A stretch of DNA of 64,000 nucleotides. Source: HIMB11 sp965657135. GTDB taxonomy: Bacteria; Pseudomonadota; Alphaproteobacteria; Rhodobacterales; Rhodobacteraceae. The position numbers were made by a program, and so were the translations under genes. A model generated the notes under the pieces. That model had not been told where the DNA came from and made no database searches. It saw only the letters and a list, made by a program, of their open reading frames with translations. Every line of letters starts with the position of its first letter. Position 1 is the stretch's first letter. The DNA is taken from contig CBFHNF010000013.1 in the NCBI GenBank assembly GCA_965657135.1, forward strand, positions 9,284-73,283. Reading direction: 5' to 3'. This document shows positions 45,617-55,127 of the stretch, piece after piece.

Positions 45617-45752
45617 GTTCGCTCCTGAACTCAATGTTTCCCTTACTATGCTCAATAGTTTCACAATGTCAGTTGAAACGTGTCGTCATGTCTTCAAAAT
45701 TTTGGCTTGTAACTTGTGCACTGACATACACATTAGGGGAATGACACATACA

Positions 45753-46595
45753 ATGTTTATATTTGGTGCGGGCTATACTGCACTGCATCTAGCCAAACTT
45801 TTAACGGAGCATGGTTGGATCGTCTACGGGACCACCCGTGAGATGGAGCGTTTCGATGAAATCGAAAAATCTGGCGCAAAACCTGTGCTAATAGATGATC
45901 CCGAATTGCCAGAATATTTATCAACCTGTTCTCATGTTTTAGTTTCGGCTGGTCCGACTGAAACGGGCGACCCTACCTTAGAAAGGTATAGGTCCTGCAT
46001 TGAGGTGGGCCATTTTCATTGGGTAGGATATCTATCAACCACAGGCGTCTACGGAGGCGCCGACGGTAAATGGGTTGACGAAAACACCCCATTGTTGCCC
46101 ACAACAAAGCGTGGCCAGCAGCGGAAATTAGCCGAGGAAGCTTGGTCCGGTATTCCGAACCTTCCGCTACATATTTTTCGCCTCGCTGGAATCTACGGGC
46201 CGGGACGTGGACCATTTTCTAAGGTCAAGTCAGGCAAAGCCCGACGGATTGTTAAACCAGGTCAGGTTTTTAGTCGCATCCATGTTGAGGATATCGTTCA
46301 AGTTATATGGGCATCCATTACAGCAAAGACCCAACAAGGGGTCTACAACGTCTGCGATGATTATCCCGCACCGCCCCAAGATGTTATAGGTTATGCAGCC
46401 GAGCTATTGGGGCTGCCAATTCCACCCGCAATCGCGATTGAAGATGCAAATTTAAGTCCAATGGGGCGCAGTTTTTATGCCGAAAACAAACGTGTCGACA
46501 ATACGCGCATCAAATCCGAATTGGGTGTCGCGTTGAAATACCCAGATTACAAATCGGGTCTTGATGCCTTGGTAAAACTTGAGGATCTAACTTAG
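45753..46595 (+). CDS. NAD-dependent epimerase/dehydratase-like protein (YeeZ type)
   Basis: About 280 aa, extended SDR-like fold with N-terminal FIFGAGYTALHLAKLL (cofactor motif) and YLSTTGVYGG, LPLHIFRLAGIYGPGRGPF, GVYNVCDDYPAPPQDV. Matches proteins annotated as SDR/YeeZ homologs; no function is established. ATG 45753 is preferred to ATG 45741 because AGGGG at 45735-45739 is too close to the latter. It diverges from the thiolase gene and converges with dxs (9-bp overlap). Confidence 0.82.
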   Translation: MFIFGAGYTALHLAKLLTEHGWIVYGTTREMERFDEIEKSGAKPVLIDDPELPEYLSTCSHVLVSAGPTETGDPTLERYRSCIEVGHFHWVGYLSTTGVYGGADGKWVDENTPLLPTTKRGQQRKLAEEAWSGIPNLPLHIFRLAGIYGPGRGPFSKVKSGKARRIVKPGQVFSRIHVEDIVQVIWASITAKTQQGVYNVCDDYPAPPQDVIGYAAELLGLPIPPAIAIEDANLSPMGRSFYAENKRVDNTRIKSELGVALKYPDYKSGLDALVKLEDLT

Positions 46596-48521
46596 GCTTT
46601 TTTTCGCCTCAAGGACCTCAACACCCATCAACCGCAGAACTTTTTGTTCGATGTCCGAGGCATTTAGACCCGCCACATCGTACATTACCTTTGGACTTGC
46701 CTGATCAATAAAGGTGTCGGGAAACTGCATCGTGCGTACTTTCAGGCCGCCATCAAGCGCACCTTCGTCCACAAGCAGTTGCAAAACATGGCTGCCAAAT
46801 CCACCTACTGCGCCCTCTTCGATCGTGATTATGGCCTCATGGGTGCGTGCCAACTCTAAAATCATCTCTCGGTCCAATGGCTTGGCAAACCGCGCATCTG
46901 CAACCGTTGGAGATATACCACGCATGCGCAGGTTTTCGGCGGCACGCAACACTTCACCCAGCCGCGTCCCAAAGGATAGAATAGCGATCCCAGAACCCTG
47001 CTCAATAATACGGCCTTTGCCGATTTCAATACATTCAGGCGTTTCTGGGATATCCACACCTTCGCCTTCGCCTCGCGGATAACGAAAGGCTATCGGTCCA
47101 TCGTCATATGCAGCAGCGGTCGCAACCATATGCGTCAACTCTGCCTCGTCAGAAGCGGCCATAACGACCATATTGGGTAAGTTCGCTAAATAGGCCGTAT
47201 CGAAACTGCCCGCATGGGTTGCACCATCAGCCCCCACCAACCCTGCGCGATCAATGGCAAAACGAACGGGCAGATTTTGTAATGCAACGTCATGAACGAC
47301 CTGATCATAACCGCGCTGTAAAAACGTGGAATACATCGCACAAAATGGACGCATACCCCCCGCAGCCAATCCAGCGGCGAATGTCACACCGTGCTGTTCG
47401 GCAATGCCAACATCAAAGCAGCGGCTAGGATAGCGTTGCAAAAATGTTGAGAGTCCCGTTCCATCCGGCATGGCTGCCGTGACAGCACAAATGCGCGGAT
47501 CCGCGGCCGCGGCCTTTAACAAGGCATCAGAAAATACAGAAGTATAGCTGGGAGCATTTGAAGGTGACTTAAACTGCTTGCCAGTCAAGACGTCGAATTT
47601 AGCCGTTGCGTGCCCCTTGTCTCTCGCGGCTTCGGCCGGTGCGTAACCTTTGCCTTTTTTGGTGACTATATGCAGCAACACAGGCCCATCTGCGCGTGAT
47701 TTTAGCGTACGCAAAACTGGCAGCAACTGGTTCATGTCATGTCCATCTATCGGACCAACATATGAAAATCCTAGCGCCTCGAACATGGTGCCACCCACGG
47801 TCATGCCTTTTAACATTTCTTTTGCTCGCTTCGCACCTTCTCGGAACGGTTCGGGCAAAAATCCAAGCGCACCGCGCGCAACATCGCGCAAATCTTGCAG
47901 GGGCGCCTCGGAATATAGTTGCGACAGGTAACTAGACAACGCTCCAACGGGTGGCGCAATCGACATTTCATTATCGTTCAACACAACAATAAGGCGTTTC
48001 TTCAAATGGCCTGCATTGTTCATCGCCTCATAGGCCATGCCTGCGCTCATTGATCCATCCCCAATCACGGCAATTGCATCGCCATGACCCGTATCGCATG
48101 CCCCGCCTAGATCACCAGCAACCACAAATCCCAGTGCCGCAGAAATGGATGTGCTGGAATGCGCCGCCCCAAAAGGATCATAAGGGCTTTCGCTTCTCTT
48201 TGTGAAACCACTCAGACCGTCTTGTTGTCGCAAGGTACGAATGCGATCACGGCGACCCGTTAAAATTTTGTGTGGATAGGCCTGATGGCTAACATCCCAG
48301 ATAATTTTGTCACGCGGGGTATCAAAAATGGCGTGAAGTGCCACTGTTAATTCCACGACACCAAGACCTGCACCCAAATGCCCACCAGTTTCAGACACCG
48401 CAGAAATCGTTTCTTGGCGCAACTCTTGGGCCAGCTGCGTCAACTCGGCATCAGAAAAGCGCTTCAAATCTTCAGGAAGCTTCACCCGATCAAGCAGCGG
48501 GGTATTGGGACGGTGTGACAT
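46587..48521 (-). CDS. dxs: 1-deoxy-D-xylulose-5-phosphate synthase
   Basis: 644 aa thiamine-diphosphate enzyme, first step of the MEP isoprenoid pathway (pyruvate plus glyceraldehyde 3-phosphate). Seen: GHLGAGLGVVELTVAL, WDVSHQAYPHKILTGR, cofactor motif IGDGSMSAGMAYEAMNNAG, and the transketolase-like IAEQHGVTFAAGLA. It lies 20 bp after the polyprenyl synthase gene; dxs-ispA-xseB is a conserved operon. Confidence 0.97.
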   Translation of the reverse strand: MSHRPNTPLLDRVKLPEDLKRFSDAELTQLAQELRQETISAVSETGGHLGAGLGVVELTVALHAIFDTPRDKIIWDVSHQAYPHKILTGRRDRIRTLRQQDGLSGFTKRSESPYDPFGAAHSSTSISAALGFVVAGDLGGACDTGHGDAIAVIGDGSMSAGMAYEAMNNAGHLKKRLIVVLNDNEMSIAPPVGALSSYLSQLYSEAPLQDLRDVARGALGFLPEPFREGAKRAKEMLKGMTVGGTMFEALGFSYVGPIDGHDMNQLLPVLRTLKSRADGPVLLHIVTKKGKGYAPAEAARDKGHATAKFDVLTGKQFKSPSNAPSYTSVFSDALLKAAAADPRICAVTAAMPDGTGLSTFLQRYPSRCFDVGIAEQHGVTFAAGLAAGGMRPFCAMYSTFLQRGYDQVVHDVALQNLPVRFAIDRAGLVGADGATHAGSFDTAYLANLPNMVVMAASDEAELTHMVATAAAYDDGPIAFRYPRGEGEGVDIPETPECIEIGKGRIIEQGSGIAILSFGTRLGEVLRAAENLRMRGISPTVADARFAKPLDREMILELARTHEAIITIEEGAVGGFGSHVLQLLVDEGALDGGLKVRTMQFPDTFIDQASPKVMYDVAGLNASDIEQKVLRLMGVEVLEAKKSLS

Positions 48522-48541
48522 AATTCAAAAGGTGCCTTGGG

Positions 48542-49414
48542 TTAATTTTCCCGAGAAATAGCGAAGCGCGCGACATCCTGCAAGTTTTCCGCCTTATTTC
48601 CATAACACGAAATAGCCTCTTGTGCCTGATCAACAAGGGCGCGGGCGCGCGCCTTGGCACCTGTCAAACCTAACAGGGATACAAATGTGGCCTTACCCGC
48701 ATCGGCATCCTTGTTTAATCGCTTGCCTGTCTTTGCCTCGTCTCCTTCGACATCTAAAATGTCATCTGCGATTTGAAATGCCAATCCAACCGCTTTGGAA
48801 TAGGTTAACAATGGGGTGATATCTTGCTTTGCCATGATGGCTCCACTTGTGGCCGACCAAGCGATCAATGCACCCGTTTTACCATTTTGCAAATGTTCGA
48901 TCTGTTCAAGTGTCAGAGGCGTTTCAGCACTTTCAGCGGCTATATCTAAGGCTTGGCCCAAAACCATACCATGTGCACCAGAAGCAATGGCTAGGGTTCT
49001 TGCCAATTCGGCGCGGACTTCAGCTGGTCCAGATTGGGCATTCAAAACCAGTTCAAATCCCATGGTTTGGAGGGCATCACCCGCCAAAACTGCGGTTGCT
49101 TGATCCCATGCCTTGTGAACTGTTGGGCGCCCGCGGCGCATGTCATCGTCATCCATACAGGGCAAATCATCATGCACTAATGAGTAGGCATGAACTGCCT
49201 CGATCGCTGCTGCTGGCCAAATTGATTGTTCAGGCAAAATGCCAAACATCGCCGCGCTCTCCATAACCATATAAGCGCGCATTCGTTTACCACCTTGAAC
49301 GGCGTATCGCATGGCGTCTATGACCGGCTGAGGTTCATAACCATCTATATATAAATTCAAATGCCTCTCTACCGCGGCAGCATTGGCAGCAATACGTTCG
49401 GCGAAATCCATCAT
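48542..49414 (-). CDS. ispA: Farnesyl/geranyl diphosphate synthase
   Basis: 290 aa trans-prenyltransferase. First Asp-rich motif DDLPCMDDDDMRRG and second motif DDILDVEGD are visible, with GGKRMRAYMV upstream. Makes C10-C15 prenyl diphosphates from DMAPP and IPP. The start overlaps the xseB stop (ATGATGG; ATG at 49414 or 49411). Chain length is assumed from the family. Confidence 0.93.
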   Translation of the reverse strand: MMDFAERIAANAAAVERHLNLYIDGYEPQPVIDAMRYAVQGGKRMRAYMVMESAAMFGILPEQSIWPAAAIEAVHAYSLVHDDLPCMDDDDMRRGRPTVHKAWDQATAVLAGDALQTMGFELVLNAQSGPAEVRAELARTLAIASGAHGMVLGQALDIAAESAETPLTLEQIEHLQNGKTGALIAWSATSGAIMAKQDITPLLTYSKAVGLAFQIADDILDVEGDEAKTGKRLNKDADAGKATFVSLLGLTGAKARARALVDQAQEAISCYGNKAENLQDVARFAISREN

Positions 49415-49653
49415 GCACCATCAAATGGAGCCGTGCCCGTTGGCGTCCCAGTTGCATCCAATGTAATGGCCGCTACTTTTTCTTCGGCCTCTTTTAATTT
49501 CGCTTCGCAGCGTTTTTTCAACAATGCGCCGCGTTCATACAACGCAATTGATGCATCTAATGCCACATCACCACGTTCGAGTTGGCCAACAACACGCTCC
49601 AATTCGGACATCGCTTGTTCAAATGTCATCTCTTCAACAGGAGTATCACTCAT
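49411..49653 (-). CDS. xseB: Exodeoxyribonuclease VII small subunit
   Basis: 80 aa coiled helical protein: MTFEQAMSELERVVGQLERG and SIALYERGALLKKRCEAKL are the XseB signature. Partner of XseA (elsewhere) in single-strand DNA degradation. ATG 49653 begins MSDTPVEEMTFE; overlaps the HDAC-like gene by 8 bp and ispA by 4 bp. Confidence 0.93.
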   Translation of the reverse strand: MSDTPVEEMTFEQAMSELERVVGQLERGDVALDASIALYERGALLKKRCEAKLKEAEEKVAAITLDATGTPTGTAPFDGA

Positions 49654-50575
49654 ATCTGGCCTCAATCAGTTCAGTCACAAAAACCTTGGCAGACGTGGCT
49701 AAGGCGTGCAGATCATAGCCACCTTCTAAGACAGACACCAGACGGCCATTGCAAATTTCATACGCCAAAGAGCATAATTCGCGTCCCAACCATTGAAAAT
49801 CGTCCGTTTCCCAATTCAGTTGTGCCAATGGATCATCCCGGTGTGCGTCAAACCCAGCGGATACAATAATCAATTCAGGCGCAAACGCGCGAAGGCGTGG
49901 AAATACAGTCTCACTATAAATTGCACGCATCGTGTCGCCCGTCGTTTCTGGTTCCAAGGGAATATTCAAAACATTTTCATGCGCACCTGTTTCATTTGCT
50001 GCGCCCGTTCCGGGCCATAGTGGCATCTGCTGCGACGTAATTGTGAGGGCGCGTGGATCGTCCCATAAAATATCTTGGGTGCCATTGCCATGATGCACAT
50101 CAAAATCCACAACTGCGACCCGTTGCAAACCGTGATTCTCCAGCGCGTGTTTTGCACCCAGTGAAGCGTTGCCAAACAAACAAAACCCCATTGCCGTCGC
50201 CGTTTCAGCATGATGTCCGGGCGGACGCGTTGCAACAAACGCATTTTTTGCCTCACCTGTTAACACCATGTCCACCGCGCGCAGTGCGCCACCGGCCGCG
50301 CGATATGCTGCATCAACCGACCCTGACGACATATGTGTATCTGCATCCACCTGAACCGTTCCAGTATCAGGGCGCATCCGTTTGATTTCGTCTAGATATG
50401 ATTTTGGGTGAACCCGCAGTAAATCATCATCCGCCGCTAATGGAGCAGTGACACGAATTAAATCAAGTGGTGCAAGAGCATGTAGCACATGTTCTAGACG
50501 CGCAACCTGTTCAGGGTGGCCCGATGGCGTAACATGATCCAAACAATCCGCATGTGTAATCAACGCAGTTTTCAT
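49646..50575 (-). CDS. Histone deacetylase family protein (acetylpolyamine/acetoin-type deacetylase)
   Basis: 309 aa zinc deacetylase. Motifs: ATRPPGHHAETATAMGFCLF (paired His), VAVVDFDVHHGNGTQDI (Asp/His zinc ligands) and IIVSAGFDAHRDDP (Asp). Members remove acetyl groups from small molecules such as acetylpolyamines, or from acetyl-lysine. First gene of the HDAC-xseB-ispA-dxs run. Nearness of the polyamine locus is suggestive only. Confidence 0.9.
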   Translation of the reverse strand: MKTALITHADCLDHVTPSGHPEQVARLEHVLHALAPLDLIRVTAPLAADDDLLRVHPKSYLDEIKRMRPDTGTVQVDADTHMSSGSVDAAYRAAGGALRAVDMVLTGEAKNAFVATRPPGHHAETATAMGFCLFGNASLGAKHALENHGLQRVAVVDFDVHHGNGTQDILWDDPRALTITSQQMPLWPGTGAANETGAHENVLNIPLEPETTGDTMRAIYSETVFPRLRAFAPELIIVSAGFDAHRDDPLAQLNWETDDFQWLGRELCSLAYEICNGRLVSVLEGGYDLHALATSAKVFVTELIEARYE

Positions 50576-50579
50576 AAAG

Positions 50580-50863
50580 CTACCAATTCATTACGCTCAC
50601 GCCGAGCAACCGTTCATCCAGCGCATACTTCACTTTGGCTTCGCATTCGGATGTGTCAATGTTCCAAATGTCCAACAAGAACGAGAGGCTTTCTTCAACT
50701 GTCATCTGGGGAAACAGGGCATAGTTTTGAAATACCATCCCAATGCTGCGTTTGCGCGGTGGAATGTTGTGGATGAAACACCATCCAATAAGATTTCAAC
50801 ATCGTAACTCTTTGGCACCCGATCAAAGCGAACGAATACTGTGTTTATTTCGTCTAAGGCCAA
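50580..50863 (-). pseudogene. Relic of a PotA/SpuF-like ABC transporter ATPase
   Basis: On the minus strand a TTG (50863) with strong AGGGGAG Shine-Dalgarno (50871-50877) opens a frame with VRFDRVPKSYD then directly VEILLDGVS: the about 35 residues that hold Walker A in intact proteins are deleted. At about 50774 a one-base loss shifts frame, after which IHNIPPRKRS IGMVFQNYALFP and QMTVEESLSF are encoded, ending at TAG (50580-50582) well before the signature and Walker B. The pieces align in order with the intact paralog at 56280. So this is a non-functional remnant of a polyamine-type importer operon, between HDAC and panC. Confidence 0.85.
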
Positions 50864-51060
50864 AATAGGCTCCCCTGTTGATACGGTCTACGGCCGGTGT
50901 TAACCGATGTAAACATATCCAGCGTTTCTGGTGCAACCAACTTTTCGAAGTTTTCTTCATTTTTTAACTGACTAGTTTTTTCACAAACTTAAACTGTTGA
51001 ATTGCACACGCCCGTAAATATTACTATTGTTTGCAAATGCAGCATTTTTAAGAGTCCGGA

Positions 51061-51906
51061 ATGCAAATTTGTACGACAAAACAGGATCTTCGCCGCGTAC
51101 TGGCACACCTAAGAACAACCGGATCCATTGGGCTCGTCCCTACAATGGGGTATCTGCACGATGGGCACTTGTCTTTGGTTCGGCATGCGCTGCAGGAAAA
51201 CACACATACCGTTGCATCAATTTTTGTAAATCCAACGCAATTTGGCAATCCCGAGGATCTGTCAAACTATCCCCGCGCCTTAGATGACGACCTAATTCTG
51301 TTACGTAATGCAGGCGTTGCAGCCGTTTTTACGCCGACCCCTGACATTATGTACAGTGATGGTGCGCAAACAATCGTTGAAACAACAGACTTGGCCAATA
51401 AATTGATGGGTGTATTGCGGCCCGGTCATTTTCGTGGTGTCGCCACCGTTGTCGCCAAATTGTTCAACCTGTTCCAGCCTGATCGCGCCTATTTTGGGGA
51501 AAAAGATTTTCAGCAACTTGCCGTCATTCGCACCATGGTTCGGGATTTGGACATTCCAATTGAAATACGTGGCATCAAAACGGTTCGCCACACCGATGGA
51601 TTGGCTATGTCATCTCGCAATGCCCGCCTCAGCGAGAAAGCGCGTCAGGCAGCTCCCATTCTATTTCGGGCCTGCCAAGCTGCAGAAGAAAAATTAAACG
51701 AGCACCCAAATGCCGCCGACCTTGCGCAATTTGTGCATCACATGATCGCCTCAGAACCACTTGCAGATGTAAAATCTGTAGATATTCGCGATGCAGATAC
51801 ATTGGATGCAATCAGCGGTGCGATTACAAGGCCTGCAGTCATTTTATTAGCCGTTGAATTTGATCCCGTACTGTTAATCGATCAATACGTCATAACCCCT
51901 AAGTAG
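51061..51906 (+). CDS. panC: Pantothenate synthetase
   Basis: 281 aa; joins pantoate and beta-alanine with ATP. PTMGYLHDGHLSLV (HxGH-like), FVNPTQFGNPEDL, FGEKDFQQLAVI and AMSSRNARL (KMSKS-like) are diagnostic. Followed 9 bp later by panB. The upstream 200 bp hold the ABC relic and AT-rich DNA. Confidence 0.95.
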   Translation: MQICTTKQDLRRVLAHLRTTGSIGLVPTMGYLHDGHLSLVRHALQENTHTVASIFVNPTQFGNPEDLSNYPRALDDDLILLRNAGVAAVFTPTPDIMYSDGAQTIVETTDLANKLMGVLRPGHFRGVATVVAKLFNLFQPDRAYFGEKDFQQLAVIRTMVRDLDIPIEIRGIKTVRHTDGLAMSSRNARLSEKARQAAPILFRACQAAEEKLNEHPNAADLAQFVHHMIASEPLADVKSVDIRDADTLDAISGAITRPAVILLAVEFDPVLLIDQYVITPK

Positions 51907-51915
51907 GATACAAAC

Positions 51916-52734
51916 ATGAGTACCCAAGCCCCAATTCGCCGCACAACGGCCCCTCAAATCACAGCTCGAAAGGGCGGCGAACCAATCGTATCCTTAACCT
52001 CATACCATGCACATACAGCCGCAATCGTTGATCGATATGCTGATTTCATATTGGTTGGCGACAGTTTAGGAATGGTTATGCATGGGATGGAATCAACTGT
52101 CCCCGTACCACTGGATTTGATGATTATGCATGGGCGGGCCGTCGTACGCGGAACAAAACAAGCCTTGATCGTTGTTGATATGCCCTTTGGCACCTATGAA
52201 GAAAGCCCTCAAATCGCCTTCAGGAATGCTGCGCGTATAATGAAAGAAACAAATTGTGGCGCCGTCAAACTTGAGGGAGGCGCACGCATGGCTGAAACAA
52301 TTCACTTTTTGATGGAACGCGGCATTCCAGTAATGGGGCATATCGGACTAACACCCCAATCAACCAACACGCTTGGCGGGTTTAAAACCCAAGGTCGGGA
52401 CGAAGAAACATGGCCCATCCACCATGCCGATGCCAAGGCCGTTGCAGAAGCAGGCGCATTTTCGATTGTACTAGAGGGTATGGTTGAACCGCTTGCCGCA
52501 CAAATCAGCAAAGACATCACAATTCCAACAATCGGAATCGGTGCATCAGCGCAATGTGATGGTCAAATTCTGGTGCTAGAAGACATGCTAGGCCTCAACC
52601 CCAATCCACCCAAATTTGTGAAACAATACGGCAATCTATTGCAAGGAATCGAAGACGCCGTCGCAGGCTATGCAAACGATGTGAAATCCCGCACTTTTCC
52701 AACCATCGATCAAACCTATCAAATCAAAAAGTGA
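51916..52734 (+). CDS. panB: 3-methyl-2-oxobutanoate hydroxymethyltransferase
   Basis: 272 aa TIM-barrel enzyme, first committed step to pantoate. LVGDSLGMVMHGMEST (metal-binding Asp), AVKLEGG, GHIGLTPQS and TIGIGASAQCDGQILVLEDMLG-type C-terminal motif are visible (quoted in part: GIGASAQCDGQILV). Follows panC in an operon, AGGATACAAACATG as start region. Confidence 0.95.
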   Translation: MSTQAPIRRTTAPQITARKGGEPIVSLTSYHAHTAAIVDRYADFILVGDSLGMVMHGMESTVPVPLDLMIMHGRAVVRGTKQALIVVDMPFGTYEESPQIAFRNAARIMKETNCGAVKLEGGARMAETIHFLMERGIPVMGHIGLTPQSTNTLGGFKTQGRDEETWPIHHADAKAVAEAGAFSIVLEGMVEPLAAQISKDITIPTIGIGASAQCDGQILVLEDMLGLNPNPPKFVKQYGNLLQGIEDAVAGYANDVKSRTFPTIDQTYQIKK

Positions 52735-52758
52735 CTTTGAACACGATCAATGCAGTGA

Positions 52759-52788
52759 ATTTGCGCCAGTAACGTCGCCGGCGCAAAT
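52759..52788 (+). terminator. Stem-loop between convergent panB and the aminotransferase gene
   Basis: ATTTGCGCC (52759-52767) pairs perfectly with GGCGCAAAT (52780-52788), 12-nt loop. No T-tract on either side, so it is a weak or factor-assisted terminator for one or both converging genes. Confidence 0.5.
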
Positions 52789-52807
52789 CGCAAATCCGCG
52801 ATCTAGA

Positions 52808-54202
52808 TCATGCGCATTCCCACAAACCTTTTTCTTTGATGATCTCCATGGCTTCATCCAGCGACTTTCGCGCACGTGTAATCAATAAATCTATTTCATC
52901 ATTTGAAATGATAAGAGGCGGGGAAATAATCATGCGATCCCCAACATGGCGCATGATTAGGTTATTGGCGAAACAGCGTTCACGACAAATGTACCCGACT
53001 GTTCCTGCATCCGATTTAAAGGCGGCGCGTGTTGATTTTTCGGGGGTTAAAGCAATCGAGCCCATCATACCAACAATTTTTGCCTCACCCACCATAGGGT
53101 GATTGGTCATCGCCTCCCATTGCTGGCGCAAATAAGGGGCAGCGGTATCGCGGACGTGTCCGATGATATTTTCTTCTTCCAAGATGCGCAGGTTTTCATT
53201 TGCAACCGCCGCGGCAACTGGGTGGCTTGAATAGGTATAACCGTGATTAAATTCATCTCCTGCGATGACCTTGGCAACTTCATCGCACACAATCGACCCG
53301 CCAATGGGTTGATACCCTGAGCTTAGCCCCTTAGCGATGGTCATAATGTGCGGTCGGATATTCAACGTTTGTGATCCAAACCAGTTACCTGTCCGCCCAA
53401 ATCCGCAAATAACCTCATCCGCGATCAAAAGAATTCCATAGTGATCGCAAATCTGCTGTACTTCAGGCCAATAAGTATCTGGTGCAACAATCACACCGCC
53501 CGCACCTTGCACGGGTTCCGCAATAAAGGCCGCGACGCGATCAGCGCCCAGATGTTTGATCGCCTCTTCCAGTTCGGCTGCGCGGGCGCGTCCGAAATCC
53601 TCGGGGGTCATATCACCCCCCTCACTCCACCAATTGGGTTGGTTGATGTGATGAATATCTGGGATTGGCATGCCACCTTGTGCATGCATCGCACTCATCC
53701 CGCCCAAAGATCCACCACCAACGGTCGATCCATGATAGGCGTTTTTACGGCTTATTATGATTGATTTTTCTGGTTTGCCTTTCGTCGCCCAATAATGACG
53801 CACCATGCGAATGTTCGTGTCATTCGCTTCTGATCCTGAACCGGCATAAAAGACGTGATTTAAATCGTCTGGAGCCAGTTTTGCAATGCGTTCAGACAAT
53901 TCAATCGCTGGGATGTGCGTGGTTTGAAAAAACGTGTTGTAATACGGCAGTTGCTTCATCTGGCGATGTGCGACATCCGCCAATTCTTCGCGCCCATAGC
54001 CAATATTCACGCACCATAATCCCGCCATGGCATCGAGTATTTTTTCACCATCACTGTCATAGACGAATACGCCATTGGCCGCTGTGATGACCCGCGCGCC
54101 CTTGTCCGCAAGTTCGCCTTGAGCGGTAAAGGGGTGCATATGATGGGCGGCATCGCGCGCCTGCAATTCATGTGTAGGTGCATGATTGAAAATCTGGTTC
54201 AT
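52808..54202 (-). CDS. Class III aminotransferase, probably polyamine:pyruvate (SpuC-like)
   Basis: 464 aa PLP enzyme. Seen: GLWCVNIGYGR, FYAGSGSEANDTNIRM, NAYHGSTVGGGSLGG, ADEVICGFGRTGNWFGS and TIAKGLSSGYQPIGG with the PLP-binding Lys. Start ATG 54202 (MNQIFNHAPT); a TTG at 54235 adds eleven unlikely residues. SpuC-like enzymes transfer amino groups from putrescine, cadaverine or spermidine to pyruvate. The neighbouring importer and oxidase genes support this, though beta-alanine or other omega-amines are possible. Confidence 0.87.
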   Translation of the reverse strand: MNQIFNHAPTHELQARDAAHHMHPFTAQGELADKGARVITAANGVFVYDSDGEKILDAMAGLWCVNIGYGREELADVAHRQMKQLPYYNTFFQTTHIPAIELSERIAKLAPDDLNHVFYAGSGSEANDTNIRMVRHYWATKGKPEKSIIISRKNAYHGSTVGGGSLGGMSAMHAQGGMPIPDIHHINQPNWWSEGGDMTPEDFGRARAAELEEAIKHLGADRVAAFIAEPVQGAGGVIVAPDTYWPEVQQICDHYGILLIADEVICGFGRTGNWFGSQTLNIRPHIMTIAKGLSSGYQPIGGSIVCDEVAKVIAGDEFNHGYTYSSHPVAAAVANENLRILEEENIIGHVRDTAAPYLRQQWEAMTNHPMVGEAKIVGMMGSIALTPEKSTRAAFKSDAGTVGYICRERCFANNLIMRHVGDRMIISPPLIISNDEIDLLITRARKSLDEAMEIIKEKGLWECA

Positions 54203-54292
54203 AATTTTTGATCCATTTATAGGGAATATTCGCAATTAAGCCTGTCAAATCCCATAATATGATCAAATTTTACTTTGTCAATCGAATCAACC

Positions 54293-54955
54293 TTACTGTT
54301 CACGCTGTGAAAATTCTTCAATCACATAATCAATACCCTCGTTCACGTCCGCAGCCATCGCCTCAGCCGCTGCGGTTACGTGACTACTTCGCACAGCGGC
54401 AATAGCCTCTTTGTGATGGTCCACCAAATTTTGCGTGCCGACACGCCCGCATACAATTCGAAGTGACGGCCCATAGCGCAACCAAAGGTTATCCGCCAAA
54501 GCTTCTAGGATTGGCGCATTTGCAAATGAATAAAGTGATTTATGAAATTCATAATTATGACGTAAGTAGGCGCCGACATCGCCTCGCGAAATTGCCAAGT
54601 CTAAGTCAGAGTCCAATGATTCAAGGTTTTTTAAGCCCATTTCATCAATATTTGAAAACGCCTTAGATGTTAATTCATGTTCCATAGAAGCTCGCGCAAA
54701 TTTCAATTCAGCAAGGTTCTCGGGCGTCAAAATCGGAACACTCACCCGTCGATTACCCTGAAATTCCAGTGCCCCTTCAGAAATCAATCGCCGCAAAGCT
54801 TCGCGGACGGGGGTCATTCCAACACTTAACCTTGCGACCAATCCTTGAATTGTCACAGCTTGGCCCGGGGCAATTTCCCCAAATAAAAGCAATTCTTTCA
54901 TTGCACGATAGGTCATTTCATGCGCTGGAAGTCCCGCCGAAGTCATTTTTTTCAT
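54293..54955 (-). CDS. GntR/FCD family transcriptional regulator
   Basis: About 220 aa. N-terminal winged helix (about 25-70: GQAVTIQGLVARLSVGMTPV, REALRRLISEGAL) and C-terminal FCD domain (about 85-215; HNYEFHKSLYSF and DHHKEAIAAV carry metal-binding His). I choose ATG 54955 (MKKMTSAGLP); starts further upstream (to 55039) enter the intergenic region. Divergent from the polyamine importer operon, so it is the likely local repressor. Confidence 0.85.
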   Translation of the reverse strand: MKKMTSAGLPAHEMTYRAMKELLLFGEIAPGQAVTIQGLVARLSVGMTPVREALRRLISEGALEFQGNRRVSVPILTPENLAELKFARASMEHELTSKAFSNIDEMGLKNLESLDSDLDLAISRGDVGAYLRHNYEFHKSLYSFANAPILEALADNLWLRYGPSLRIVCGRVGTQNLVDHHKEAIAAVRSSHVTAAAEAMAADVNEGIDYVIEEFSQREQ

Positions 54956-55127
54956 CACCTGCTTATCCTCATTTAGTACATACATTAGAGTATCTTGCAG
55001 CAAATTACACGACTTCTCTTGCACCTGCGACAATCGCATGGGAACATAAAACTATTGCCAAGTGTGCAATTTTTGATCAAATTACCTGCCAACGGGGAAA
55101 ACCCCCTTGGTTCAACGGGAGAGTGAC

